A stretch of DNA of 27,440 bases from Clostridia bacterium (lineage in GTDB: Bacteria; Bacillota_A; Clostridia; Christensenellales; Borkfalkiaceae). The notes below the pieces were generated by a model that made no database searches, had not been told where the DNA came from, and was given only the letters and a program-made list of their open reading frames with translations. A program made the translations under genes and the position numbers. Location of the stretch: assembly GCA_017504735.1 (NCBI GenBank), contig JAFVQP010000205.1:1-27440 (forward strand). Reading direction: 5' to 3'. Positions 15,983 to 24,138 of the stretch are shown here, one piece after another; the first letter of the stretch is position 1, and the number at the start of each line of letters is the position of its first letter.

Positions 15983-17416
15983 ATGGCGGAGATTTTACAA
16001 GAGAATGACGCAGAGATTGCGTTGAGAGAGAAAAAACAGTTTGATAAAATGACCAAAACTCCGATTGCACGTTTGGTTATCGGGCTTGGTATTCCCACTA
16101 TGCTTAGTATGATGGTTACCTCCCTTTATAACCTTGCGGATACCTATTTCGTGTCCTTAATCGGGGATGATGCGGTAACAGCGGCGGTTAGCAACCTGCT
16201 TGCGTTGATGTCGATTATACAGGCAATTGGCTTCACCTTTGGTATGGGGAGCGGCGCGATTGTATCAAGATTGCTTGGTAAGCGTGATCGTGAAGGGGCG
16301 GATAAAGTGGCGTCTTCTACCTTCTTCATATCGGGTGGATGCGGTATCCTGATTTTGCTTTTAGGCTTTTGTTTCTTTACGCCGATGTTGAAGCTGTTTG
16401 GCTCCACAGGGGAAGCGGTATTGGGATATTCTAAAGAATATGCGCTGTGGATTTTGATTTCTGCGCCCATCATGTGCATGTCGTTTGTGTTAAATAACGT
16501 ACTGCGCGCGGAAGGGAAAGCGGTGCTTTCGATGATTGGCTTGGTCGTTGGTGCACTCGTCAACGTGGCGTTAGACCCTTTGTTGATTTTTGGGGCAGAC
16601 TTAGGGATAACGGGTGCAGGGGTTGCAACCTGCGCAAGCCAAGTATTAAGCTTCTGCATTTTACTTTGGATGTTCATATCGGGTAAAACGATTGTACGTA
16701 TGCGCGTGCGTTCCATTTCGATGAAATTGTCGGTATATGCCGACGTTATCAAGACGGGTTTTCCGTCCTTTTGTAGGCAAATCCTTGCCAGCCTTTGCGC
16801 GGTGTTCTTAAATCGTGCAGCATATCAATACGGTGGGGCAGCTGCGCAGGCGGCCTTAGGGGTTGTACAAAAAGTATTTATGCTTGCGTTTTCCATTTCG
16901 CTTGGTATTGGGCAGGGGTATCAGCCCGTACTTGGGTATAATTACAGCGCGAAGCGCTTTGACCGTGTAAAGTCGGCGTATGTCTTCACTCTGCTGTTTT
17001 CTACGGCGTTGATGTCGATGTTCGGGTTGGTGTGTGGCATTTTTGCAAATGGTTTTATGCATATGTTTAGTTTGTCGGACGAAGCGACGAAAATTGGCAG
17101 CCTTGCCTTGCGCTTGCAATGCGTTATGATGCCGTTGCTTCCGATGAATTTTATGGCAAGTGTTAGCTATCAGGTTGTAGGCAGTAAAGTGATTGCGACG
17201 GTGCTTTCCGTATCTCGCCAAGGTTTGTTCTATATCCCTGCGGTGTTGATTTTGCCTGCTGTTTTCGAATTGCTTGGGGTGCAAAGCTGTCAGGCAGTAT
17301 CCGACTTTTTTGCATTTTTCTTCGCGATACCCTTTACGGTTATGTTCTTTAAAACGTTAAAGAAAGAAACGGAAAAAGTGTCGTACAACGAAGATGATAA
17401 AGTGGAATGTGCATAG
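15983..17416 (+). CDS. MATE family efflux transporter (second copy)
   Basis: A 477-residue polytopic MATE exporter (about 12 helices, two-fold repeat), of a different branch from the copy at 10278: its N-terminal motif is KMTKTPIARLVIGLGIPTML, followed by YNLADTYFVSLIGDDAVTA, the NorM/DinF-like type common in Clostridia. It probably exports a cationic drug or metabolite using an ion gradient. The ATG at 15983 is chosen because GAGGTG (15973-15978) precedes it; an upstream GTG at 15959 would fall on the predicted transcript start. The gene is separated from the alpha-galactosidase by 36 bp with no terminator, so the two are probably cotranscribed, although a functional link between them is not obvious. 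Confidence 0.92.
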   Translation: MAEILQENDAEIALREKKQFDKMTKTPIARLVIGLGIPTMLSMMVTSLYNLADTYFVSLIGDDAVTAAVSNLLALMSIIQAIGFTFGMGSGAIVSRLLGKRDREGADKVASSTFFISGGCGILILLLGFCFFTPMLKLFGSTGEAVLGYSKEYALWILISAPIMCMSFVLNNVLRAEGKAVLSMIGLVVGALVNVALDPLLIFGADLGITGAGVATCASQVLSFCILLWMFISGKTIVRMRVRSISMKLSVYADVIKTGFPSFCRQILASLCAVFLNRAAYQYGGAAAQAALGVVQKVFMLAFSISLGIGQGYQPVLGYNYSAKRFDRVKSAYVFTLLFSTALMSMFGLVCGIFANGFMHMFSLSDEATKIGSLALRLQCVMMPLLPMNFMASVSYQVVGSKVIATVLSVSRQGLFYIPAVLILPAVFELLGVQSCQAVSDFFAFFFAIPFTVMFFKTLKKETEKVSYNEDDKVECA

Positions 17417-17434
17417 GGCATGTATGCGTTGAAT
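17413..17434 (+). repeat. 22-bp direct repeat at the MATE stop codon, copy 2
   Basis: Begins ATAGGGCATG, contains the TAG stop of the second MATE gene and ends TATGCGTTGAAT, 21 of 22 bases identical to 11645-11666. An ATG formed inside this copy (17420) opens the galactosidase frame, but the copy at the first MATE gene has AGG there, which supports reading this segment as non-coding and the true start as 17453. Confidence 0.7.
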
Positions 17435-17452
17435 AAAAAAGGGAGTAAAAAT

Positions 17453-19510
17453 ATGATAGAGTTTGGCGTATTGAAATTTGATGTTTTTCAAGACAAAATT
17501 GCGTTAAAACGTTGCGGAAACATTCAACACGCAGGCTATGGTTTTGTTGAGGTGCAAATCGCAGGGGAAAACAAAGATACGCACTTGGGGGTAAAAATGG
17601 TAAATTCCTCTGAGGGGCGTCGCTTGCGTTATATTTCGCACGAACAAACGGAAAGCAAACTGACGATTGTACAGCAATCGGAGTTGGTCGAGGTGCGCTC
17701 GGTATATGAAAAGTATGATGCAATTAACGCCATTCGCACTTATACAATTGTAAAAAATATCTCAAAAAAGCCCATCGTTTTGGAAGAGGTTTCGGCGTTT
17801 ATGGGGCTTGGGATTGGCGAGCGTGGAATTGATGGAACGGATGAACTGTACTTCACGCGCTTTTTCCAAAGCCATCACGGTGAGTGTCAGCCGAAGCGTT
17901 ATTCCTTCCGTGAACTTGGCTTGTTCCGCGCGAACGTAGAAAGCCAAAAACGCATTGCGTTTGCAAATATCGGCAGCTGGTCCACCAAGGAAGAATTGCC
18001 CCAAGGTATTATCGAAGACGAAAAGGGTGGTTTTACGATGTTCCAAATCGAAAGCAACGCTTCGTGGTATTACGAAATTGCAGACGTTTGTATGCAATAT
18101 TATCTCTACTTGGGCGGTGCAAATTTACCCTTTGGCGGTTGGAGTAATGAGTTGATTCCAGGGGAAGAATACGAGACGGTCAAGGTCGCTTTATCGTTTG
18201 GTGAAAGTCTTGACGGCGTAATTGGCGAAATGACGAAATATCGTCGTCAAATTGCAGGTAAAAAGGCAATAGACGCATACCTGCCTACCATCTTTAACGA
18301 ATATATGCATCTTTCGTGGGATAGTCCTACGGAAGAAAATACCCGTCTTGTTGCGCCCGTTGTGGCGAAAACAGGGGTGAAATATTACGTAATCGATTGC
18401 GGTTGGCACAATGAAGAACCGGGCAATCTCGTTTACCCCTACGTTGGACAATGGAAGGAAAGCAACGCTCGTTTCCCTCATGGCGTACGTGCAACGACGG
18501 ATTTTATTCGTTCGCTTGGCATGAAGCCCGGCCTTTGGATTGAACCTGAAATCGTCGGTATCCGTTGTGAGGAAATGCTGAACTACTACGACGAGGATTG
18601 CTTCTTGCAAAGAAATGGGCATAGAATCGCGGTGATGAATCGTTATTTCCTTGATTACCGCAATGAAAAGGTGCGTGCGTATATGTCGGAAACCATTCGT
18701 CGAATGGTAGAGGATTACGGCGCGGAATATATTAAATTCGACTACAACGAGGATTGCGGTGTGGGGACCGATTACCTTGCGCTTTGCGCAGGGGAAGGGT
18801 TAGAGCTTTGCGCACAGGCATACCTTGATTGGGTGCAGGAAATGATAGAGCGTTTCCCGAACGTAATTTTTGAAGGTTGCGCGTCGGGCGGTATGCGTAT
18901 GGATTATAAGACGCTGTCCGCATTTTCGCTTGTTTCTACGTCCGATCAAACGAATTATCTCAAATACCCGTATATCGCAGGGAATATCTTGTCGTCGGTT
19001 ATCCCCGAACAAGCGGCGGTGTGGAGTTATCCTGTCGGTTGCGCGGAACCAGGCGCACCGATGACGCATGATGCGGCTTGGGTGCAGGAAAATATCACGG
19101 GCGACCGAATTGCGATGAATATGATTAACAGCTTTTTAGGCCGTATGCACCTTGCGAGTCATTTAGAGTTGATGTCCAAAGAACAACTTGATTTGATTGC
19201 GGAAGGGGTTGCCTATTACGATAGCTTGACCGAGGTAAAAAAGACTGCGTTGCCGTATTTGCCCGAAGGCTTTACGCAGTTTGGGGCAGAGCGTGTGGTG
19301 TCAGGCTTGAAAACGGCAGACAAAATCTATCTTGCAGTATGGTGCTTGGGTGAAGAAAAGCGTATGGAAATTTCGTTGGATACCACGCCCAAGGCTGTAA
19401 AAATTGCCTATCCTTCCAGTCCGTCGGCGGTTTGCAAAACGACGCAAGATGGCATTGTTGTGGAATTTATCCGTTCACAAGCGGCGGTCTTTTTAGAAAT
19501 TGATTGTTAA
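17453..19510 (+). CDS. Alpha-galactosidase, glycoside hydrolase family 36
   Basis: The enzyme removes terminal alpha-1,6-linked galactose from raffinose-type oligosaccharides or melibiose. The 685-residue protein is close to the usual GH36 length. It has an N-terminal beta domain (about 1-275), a catalytic barrel and a C-terminal beta domain. Catalytic residues are visible: nucleophile D430 in YIKFDYNED, and acid/base D498 in STSDQTNY; supporting blocks are YYVIDCGWHNEE, GLWIEPEIVG, FEGCASGGMRMD. No signal peptide, so it acts in the cytoplasm on imported sugars, which fits the ABC transporter that follows. ATG 17453 has GGGAG seven bases upstream; the frame extends to an ATG at 17420, but that lies in a repeated non-coding segment. 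Trimming enzymes of other GH36 specificities cannot be excluded. Confidence 0.92.
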   Translation: MIEFGVLKFDVFQDKIALKRCGNIQHAGYGFVEVQIAGENKDTHLGVKMVNSSEGRRLRYISHEQTESKLTIVQQSELVEVRSVYEKYDAINAIRTYTIVKNISKKPIVLEEVSAFMGLGIGERGIDGTDELYFTRFFQSHHGECQPKRYSFRELGLFRANVESQKRIAFANIGSWSTKEELPQGIIEDEKGGFTMFQIESNASWYYEIADVCMQYYLYLGGANLPFGGWSNELIPGEEYETVKVALSFGESLDGVIGEMTKYRRQIAGKKAIDAYLPTIFNEYMHLSWDSPTEENTRLVAPVVAKTGVKYYVIDCGWHNEEPGNLVYPYVGQWKESNARFPHGVRATTDFIRSLGMKPGLWIEPEIVGIRCEEMLNYYDEDCFLQRNGHRIAVMNRYFLDYRNEKVRAYMSETIRRMVEDYGAEYIKFDYNEDCGVGTDYLALCAGEGLELCAQAYLDWVQEMIERFPNVIFEGCASGGMRMDYKTLSAFSLVSTSDQTNYLKYPYIAGNILSSVIPEQAAVWSYPVGCAEPGAPMTHDAAWVQENITGDRIAMNMINSFLGRMHLASHLELMSKEQLDLIAEGVAYYDSLTEVKKTALPYLPEGFTQFGAERVVSGLKTADKIYLAVWCLGEEKRMEISLDTTPKAVKIAYPSSPSAVCKTTQDGIVVEFIRSQAAVFLEIDC

Positions 19511-19611
19511 GCGGTGCAAAATGCCTAGAATAGCGGTGTGGAAACGTATCGCAGGCAAAGGATAAAAAATGAAACATTTGAAAAAATAAAAATATGGATA
19601 ATCATTCAAAA

Positions 19612-19638
19612 AGAGGGCTTGACACAGCCTTCTTTTTC
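19612..19638 (+). terminator. Rho-independent terminator of the MATE-galactosidase transcript
   Basis: AGAGGGCT-TGACAC-AGCCTTCT forms an 8-bp stem (one G-T pair), extended by A-T pairs, followed by TTTT. The TTGACA across its loop is therefore unlikely to be a promoter element, and its nearest -10 candidate is only 15 bp away. Confidence 0.72.
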
Positions 19639-19830
19639 ATATAAAAGGGAAAAAATGGAAGTGTAATTATATAATTAAGTAGATATTTTGGGTTGAAATG
19701 CGACTTTATGAAGTAAAATAGCTGCAAGCAATGCGTTTAGCCCGCGAGATTATATCAGCAAAAAAATGAGGACTTATCGTAATATTTGACACAAATATAA
19801 TAAACAATAACAACACGAACTGTAAAAGAT

Positions 19831-19845
19831 GTGATATACTATCAC
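19831..19845 (+). promoter_or_regulatory. Extended -10 promoter embedded in a perfect palindrome; candidate operator of the transport operon
   Basis: GTGATA-TAC-TATCAC is a perfect inverted repeat. Inside it TG-A-TATACT (-10 at 19835-19840) is an extended -10. No good -35 exists 16-18 bp upstream, as expected for an activator-dependent promoter, and an AraC-type protein is encoded in the operon. A repressor bound to the palindrome would cover the -10. Confidence 0.5.
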
Positions 19846-19938
19846 TAAACAAGTGAATGTATGGTGGAAACTTGCACTTTTCATCGCAAATTGTTTAACA
19901 AAAAATAAAAAAATAATGCACTTAAGGAGGCATAAAAG

Positions 19939-21660
19939 ATGAAAAAGAAATTTTTAGCAGTAACTTGTATGGCGCTTGCAAGCATGTTTGCGCTTGGCTC
20001 CTGTAACATTGGCGGTGGCGGCGATACGTCTGCACCCGATTCCACAGGCAATGGCGGTGGCAGTAAAGCTACTATCGTAGAAGCGAAGAACCTTGAAGGT
20101 TTCAATGCCGCATACAAGCCCGCACACGAATTGATTGAAAAGAAACAGGGTCAAATCGACGTTGTACTCGTATTTGAAGACTCTCTTTCTGGTTGGGAAG
20201 CATTGGCTGAAGAATACAGCCGTTTGCACGGCGGTGCTGTTGTTGTAAAACTCAACTCCACCTACACCGAAGCAAGCTCCTATACTCAAAACTTGAATAA
20301 CCAAGTTAACAACAAGGACGGCGAATGGGATATCGTTCAAGGTAACCTTTTCCTTGGCAACAACTGCCACACCTACTGTATCGATATGAACACGTCGGTT
20401 ATTGGTAAAAACGCATACGCTGGTGCAATTGACGGCGTTGCAAGAACCTGGAAAGCTGTATTGACGCAGGACGCTTACCAGACGGATAAGTCGGGCGCTA
20501 ACACCCAGACCTACATCATGAACAGCGAAGGCTTGCAAACTGCTTGGTTTGTAAACGACGTTGCAAGAGACGCTGCAATCGCTGCTGGTTATAAGGGTAG
20601 TGAAATCCCTGCAAATTGGGATGAATTGATGAGCCTTTGCTCCTACATGGAAGCTGCAGGCTACAACAACCCTCTTGGTATCGCACTTGATAAAGACTCT
20701 ATCAGCGCATCGCAATTTACTTGGTTGCTTCGTGTTTACGGTGACTACTATTATAGAAACGAATACCAGAACATTATGCTTTCTAATGAATTCGAATATG
20801 ATCCCGAAGACACCAACCCTGAAGCGAATATGGACTACGGTGTAAGCGCAAACAAGTTCTTCTATTCGATTTTCGCAGACAGCGCAGCAGAATACGTTGG
20901 TCCTTTCAGCGCAAAATATCAAGAATTCATCGAACAATTCCAGAAAATGAAGCCTTACCTTCGTACCAGCGCTGCAAACGCAGAAGAATCTGGTTTGAAG
21001 GCACTCCGTTCGGAATTCGGTACGCAATCTAAGGGTAAAAACTCTCCTCAGATTTTGCTTGACTATGCAGGGGCAGGTTTGGCATTCTTGAAGAATCAAA
21101 ATGCGAACTTCCAGCTTGATTTCTTCGATTATCCCGTAATGGTAAGTGAGTACATCCCTGAAGGTACGGCACTTCGTGACGTAGGCGGCAACGGCGGTTA
21201 CCTTTCCATCATTAAACGTGATGCACAACAGGACGCTTTGAACCTTGACTTCATGAAATTCGTTATGTCCCCTTATGGTCAGTCCATTTACTACAATGCA
21301 TTGAATGCAAGTGGTTCGGTACCTATGGGTATGACGACGGTTAAAAACGACCTTGTACTTATTCCCGAAGAATGGAAATCCTTCTTCATCACAGATAAAA
21401 TTTCCTTCAACGGCCTTGTTGATGGCAACCCTTACATTTCTTTCTTGATTCGTGGCTTTAGCGACGGCGAATCGACGACGGCTACCGTTATCACCAACTG
21501 GCAGAAATATTTGACCGGTACGGGTGCTGACGAAATGGATACCAATACCTTCTGCGGTAACTGGGAAAACGCTTTGGAAGAAGACTGGAAGGACTATAAG
21601 GATACCTATGGTAAGGACGAAAGCCTTCGTACGGATCCTAACGGTGGTGTAGTTCTCTAA
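19939..21660 (+). CDS. ABC transporter sugar-binding lipoprotein (family 1 solute-binding protein)
   Basis: The extracellular receptor of a carbohydrate importer. The 573-residue protein starts with a lipoprotein signal (KKKFLAV, hydrophobic core, LGSC with lipidated C22), then a Gly/Ser/Thr-rich spacer of about 25 residues. The mature part looks like a family 1 (MalE-type) solute-binding protein: an early strand QIDVVLVFEDSLSGWEALAE, followed by an Asn/Gln-rich segment and WDIVQGN, and later aromatic-rich blocks. It is over 100 residues longer than typical members, so it may bind a larger oligosaccharide. A near-ideal ribosome site AAGGAGG sits 8 bases before the ATG, consistent with high expression relative to the permeases. 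It heads the transport operon; the permease gene begins 80 bp downstream. Confidence 0.88.
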   Translation: MKKKFLAVTCMALASMFALGSCNIGGGGDTSAPDSTGNGGGSKATIVEAKNLEGFNAAYKPAHELIEKKQGQIDVVLVFEDSLSGWEALAEEYSRLHGGAVVVKLNSTYTEASSYTQNLNNQVNNKDGEWDIVQGNLFLGNNCHTYCIDMNTSVIGKNAYAGAIDGVARTWKAVLTQDAYQTDKSGANTQTYIMNSEGLQTAWFVNDVARDAAIAAGYKGSEIPANWDELMSLCSYMEAAGYNNPLGIALDKDSISASQFTWLLRVYGDYYYRNEYQNIMLSNEFEYDPEDTNPEANMDYGVSANKFFYSIFADSAAEYVGPFSAKYQEFIEQFQKMKPYLRTSAANAEESGLKALRSEFGTQSKGKNSPQILLDYAGAGLAFLKNQNANFQLDFFDYPVMVSEYIPEGTALRDVGGNGGYLSIIKRDAQQDALNLDFMKFVMSPYGQSIYYNALNASGSVPMGMTTVKNDLVLIPEEWKSFFITDKISFNGLVDGNPYISFLIRGFSDGESTTATVITNWQKYLTGTGADEMDTNTFCGNWENALEEDWKDYKDTYGKDESLRTDPNGGVVL

Positions 21661-21740
21661 TTCGAGCAGTAATCACTTTCACAGTTCACTATTAGTTTTT
21701 ATAAACGATTAATCAAAAATAATTTAGCATTGAGGTTGTT

Positions 21741-24137
21741 ATGAGACAAACGGAAATGACTGCTGGGAAGCAGCGTAAACCGAGTCAGCTTGTCGCAATG
21801 ATTTCAGCCGGTATATTGCTACTGTTTATTATCGCATCCGTTCTCTTGGGCATTTTTATACCCAAGAGTTCGGTCGTTAATATAGGCGATAGCAAAGTGA
21901 AATCAATTGCAACGGTTGAAGATGATATTTACTCTGCGACGGCGGATGGGAAAATTTCTCGTATAAGCGAGACGGGTAAGGTGAAATCCGTCTTGGATTT
22001 GGATGCGTACGGGAAAGAAAAAAATATCACCGTCGGTGAAATGGTGAGTATTCAAACACGTTCCGATTCGGAAAATGTTTGGGCAACGACTTCCAATTTC
22101 TACCTGTTTAGACTTCAAGAGAATGAAGCAGGCGATTTGGAAGTAAAAGATTATACCCAGCTGAACGACAGTATTATGGGGCTCGTAGAAAAGAACGGTT
22201 ATATGTACTTACTTGAAAAAGTAGGTCTTTTTGGCTGTTTTAAAAAGTACGATTTAAGCAAAACCCTTGACGAAGGTTTGATGTCGATGGGGCATTTGTA
22301 TAAGCCTGAAGAAATCGGCAATGGGGTGACGTTGGCTCCTGCGAAAAACTTGGGCGTGCTTTCCTTTGAAATCATGGAAAGAGAAGGCAAAGAATATGCC
22401 TATATTATGCACACGGCTGGCTTGCTTCGCTTTACGACCGATTGTACGCAAAACAACTGGAAGGTAGAATACGATAAGAAGTATCCTGCAGAATACGAAA
22501 AGCAGTATGCAGCGGCGATTGAAGAAAAAGTGACGGAAGAAGGCATGACGGAAGCGGACGCAAAGGCTGCCGTGGATGCTAACCTTAACTCTGTAAAGAA
22601 AGCGACAAACAAAGCGCTTGTAAAAGAGCTTGGATTGATATCATACAATGCATCGACAGGGGATATCGAGGTTCCTTATGATAAGTTTGAGAAGGAACTT
22701 TACAACAACTACCCTGCGGATGGCGTTTCTTATCGCGGTGTAGGCTACTTTGAAGAAAAGCAAAGATATTATATGGTAACCAACGATTTTACCGTAATTA
22801 CCGCTGACGCAAATCAGACGTTTAGGGATGACCTTATTGGTTTGGTAGAATTTAAGCATGAAAATACGAATATTGTATTGCCCAAACGCCCTGAGGTTGA
22901 GGGAAGTGCAATGTTCTACAATAGAGATTTAAACGTAGGCTACGTTCTTTATACGGACGATAGCAGCGTTTCGCGTATTGATTTTAATACGATGAAAATT
23001 GATTTCACCGCAACAATGGATTTCAACATTAAGTCCTTGTTGCAGGGGGAAAGCGGCAACCGTATCTATTATATGTACCTGAACCCTCACGAAGCGGAGG
23101 CTGGTACGTTTATTGTGCGTACGGCAACGACGAGAGGCAGAGCAAGTCAAACCTTGTTGGAAACTTTGTTGACTGTGGCGATTGTAATTGCGGTTTGCGC
23201 GGCGATTGTATTGCTTTTCGCGCTCCTTTGTTGGTTTAAACAAGGATTCTCTGAAAAGTTTATCGACGTAATGCAAGGCTTTAAGAAAAATTGGGCAATT
23301 TATGCAATTATCGCGGCGACGATGGTGTTGGTTGCAATGTTCTGTTTCTATCCTGCAATCGGTTCGATTAGTCTTTCCTTCTTCGATTACACGCAGGAAT
23401 CACCTGCAAAATTATGGAACGATTTTGCGCATTACAAACACATTTTCACGACGCAAGGCGCGCTTGGGGAATTTGGTAATATGTTCCTCTTCCTGGCGAG
23501 TGATATCTTTACGGCATTGTTGCCTCCGCTTGTGTTTGCATTCTTCTTGACGATTATGCGCAATAAACACTATTCTGCGATTACGAGAACTTTACTTTTC
23601 ATTCCCGGTATTATCCCTGGTATCGCGACGACCTTGATTTGGAAGACGGGTATCTACGGTGAATATGGTGTTATCAATGCGTTGATTAAGATGTTCAATG
23701 GGGAATCGGTTAAGTTCTTGACGCAAACGAGTACGGCAAAATGGTCGTTGATTTTGATGGGCTTCCCGTTTGTAGGGTCGTACCTCATTTTCTACGGCGC
23801 AATGATGAACGTCCCCGACAGCTATTACGAAGCTGCTGAAATGGACGGTATTACGGTTATTAAGCGTTTTGTCTTCATTGACGTTCCTTTGATTTTTGCG
23901 CAGATTAAATACGTATTAATTATGACGTTTATTGCATCGGTGCAAAACTTCGGTAGAACGTACATGACGACAGGTGGCTCGTGGGGGACTATGACGCCCG
24001 TTCATACAATGTATGATAACGTGGTAAGAGGTAACTACGGGCGTGCGTCCGCGTACGCGACAGTATTGTTTATATTCTTGTTCTTCGCAACAATGCTGAA
24101 TATGCGTATGTCGACAAAGGATAATCAGGTGGCGTAA
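21741..24137 (+). CDS. MalF-like sugar ABC permease with a large N-terminal extracytoplasmic domain
   Basis: A 798-residue fusion. After one membrane helix (about 17-38) comes a domain of some 430 residues outside the cell, then a helix at about 474-497 and the MalF-type permease core from about 510 to the end. The core has the cytoplasmic EAA loop (YYEAAEMDGITVIKRF, E697-G703) that docks the ATPase. The outer domain contains recurring short strand motifs (DDIYSATADGKISRIS, VWATTSNFYLFRLQ, NGYMYLLEK, YYMVTNDFTVITADA), similar to a beta-propeller, with a helical Lys/Glu-rich insert near 240-295. It may help deliver sugar from the binding lipoprotein. E. coli MalF has a much smaller loop at another place (between helices 3 and 4). 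No ATPase is encoded nearby. GAGGT supports the ATG at 21741, and the MalG-like gene follows after 1 bp. Confidence 0.87.
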   Translation: MRQTEMTAGKQRKPSQLVAMISAGILLLFIIASVLLGIFIPKSSVVNIGDSKVKSIATVEDDIYSATADGKISRISETGKVKSVLDLDAYGKEKNITVGEMVSIQTRSDSENVWATTSNFYLFRLQENEAGDLEVKDYTQLNDSIMGLVEKNGYMYLLEKVGLFGCFKKYDLSKTLDEGLMSMGHLYKPEEIGNGVTLAPAKNLGVLSFEIMEREGKEYAYIMHTAGLLRFTTDCTQNNWKVEYDKKYPAEYEKQYAAAIEEKVTEEGMTEADAKAAVDANLNSVKKATNKALVKELGLISYNASTGDIEVPYDKFEKELYNNYPADGVSYRGVGYFEEKQRYYMVTNDFTVITADANQTFRDDLIGLVEFKHENTNIVLPKRPEVEGSAMFYNRDLNVGYVLYTDDSSVSRIDFNTMKIDFTATMDFNIKSLLQGESGNRIYYMYLNPHEAEAGTFIVRTATTRGRASQTLLETLLTVAIVIAVCAAIVLLFALLCWFKQGFSEKFIDVMQGFKKNWAIYAIIAATMVLVAMFCFYPAIGSISLSFFDYTQESPAKLWNDFAHYKHIFTTQGALGEFGNMFLFLASDIFTALLPPLVFAFFLTIMRNKHYSAITRTLLFIPGIIPGIATTLIWKTGIYGEYGVINALIKMFNGESVKFLTQTSTAKWSLILMGFPFVGSYLIFYGAMMNVPDSYYEAAEMDGITVIKRFVFIDVPLIFAQIKYVLIMTFIASVQNFGRTYMTTGGSWGTMTPVHTMYDNVVRGNYGRASAYATVLFIFLFFATMLNMRMSTKDNQVA

Positions 24138-24138
24138 T

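Larger units (their letters stand above)
19511..19938. other. 428-bp AT-rich control region between the galactosidase and the transport operon
   Basis: No gene is visible. It holds the galactosidase terminator (19612-19638), a 14-bp perfect palindrome TAATTATATAATTA (19664-19677), a TTGACA (19786-19791) overlapping closely with a TATAAT (19796-19801) but without a properly spaced partner for either, an extended -10 promoter within a palindrome (19831-19845), and the strong ribosome site AAGGAGG (19924-19930). The predicted leader of the transport mRNA is about 92 nt. Confidence 0.6.

Noticed and set aside
15808..16098. Upstream extension of the minus-strand PH-domain frame (97 codons)
   Set aside because: It crosses that gene's own promoter and the opposite-strand MATE promoter and start; the sequence resembles no protein.
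17420..17452. Eleven-residue N-terminal extension of the alpha-galactosidase
   Set aside because: It overlaps the repeated 22-bp segment found after the other MATE gene, has no ribosome-binding site, and GGGAG sits correctly before ATG 17453.
19540..19560. CcpA-like cre site near GTGGAAACGTATCGCAGG
   Set aside because: The terminal CA is one base out of place compared with the TGNAANCGNNNNCA pattern, and the site lies after the galactosidase, far from a start.
19619..19645. TTGACA followed by TATAAA as a promoter for the transport operon
   Set aside because: Spacing is only 15 bp and the TTGACA crosses the loop of a convincing terminator hairpin.
19954..21228. Long minus-strand open frame (about 424 codons) opposite the sugar-binding protein
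   Set aside because: A shadow frame caused by biased codon use of the + strand gene; Cys/Val/Phe-rich with no motif, promoter or ribosome site.
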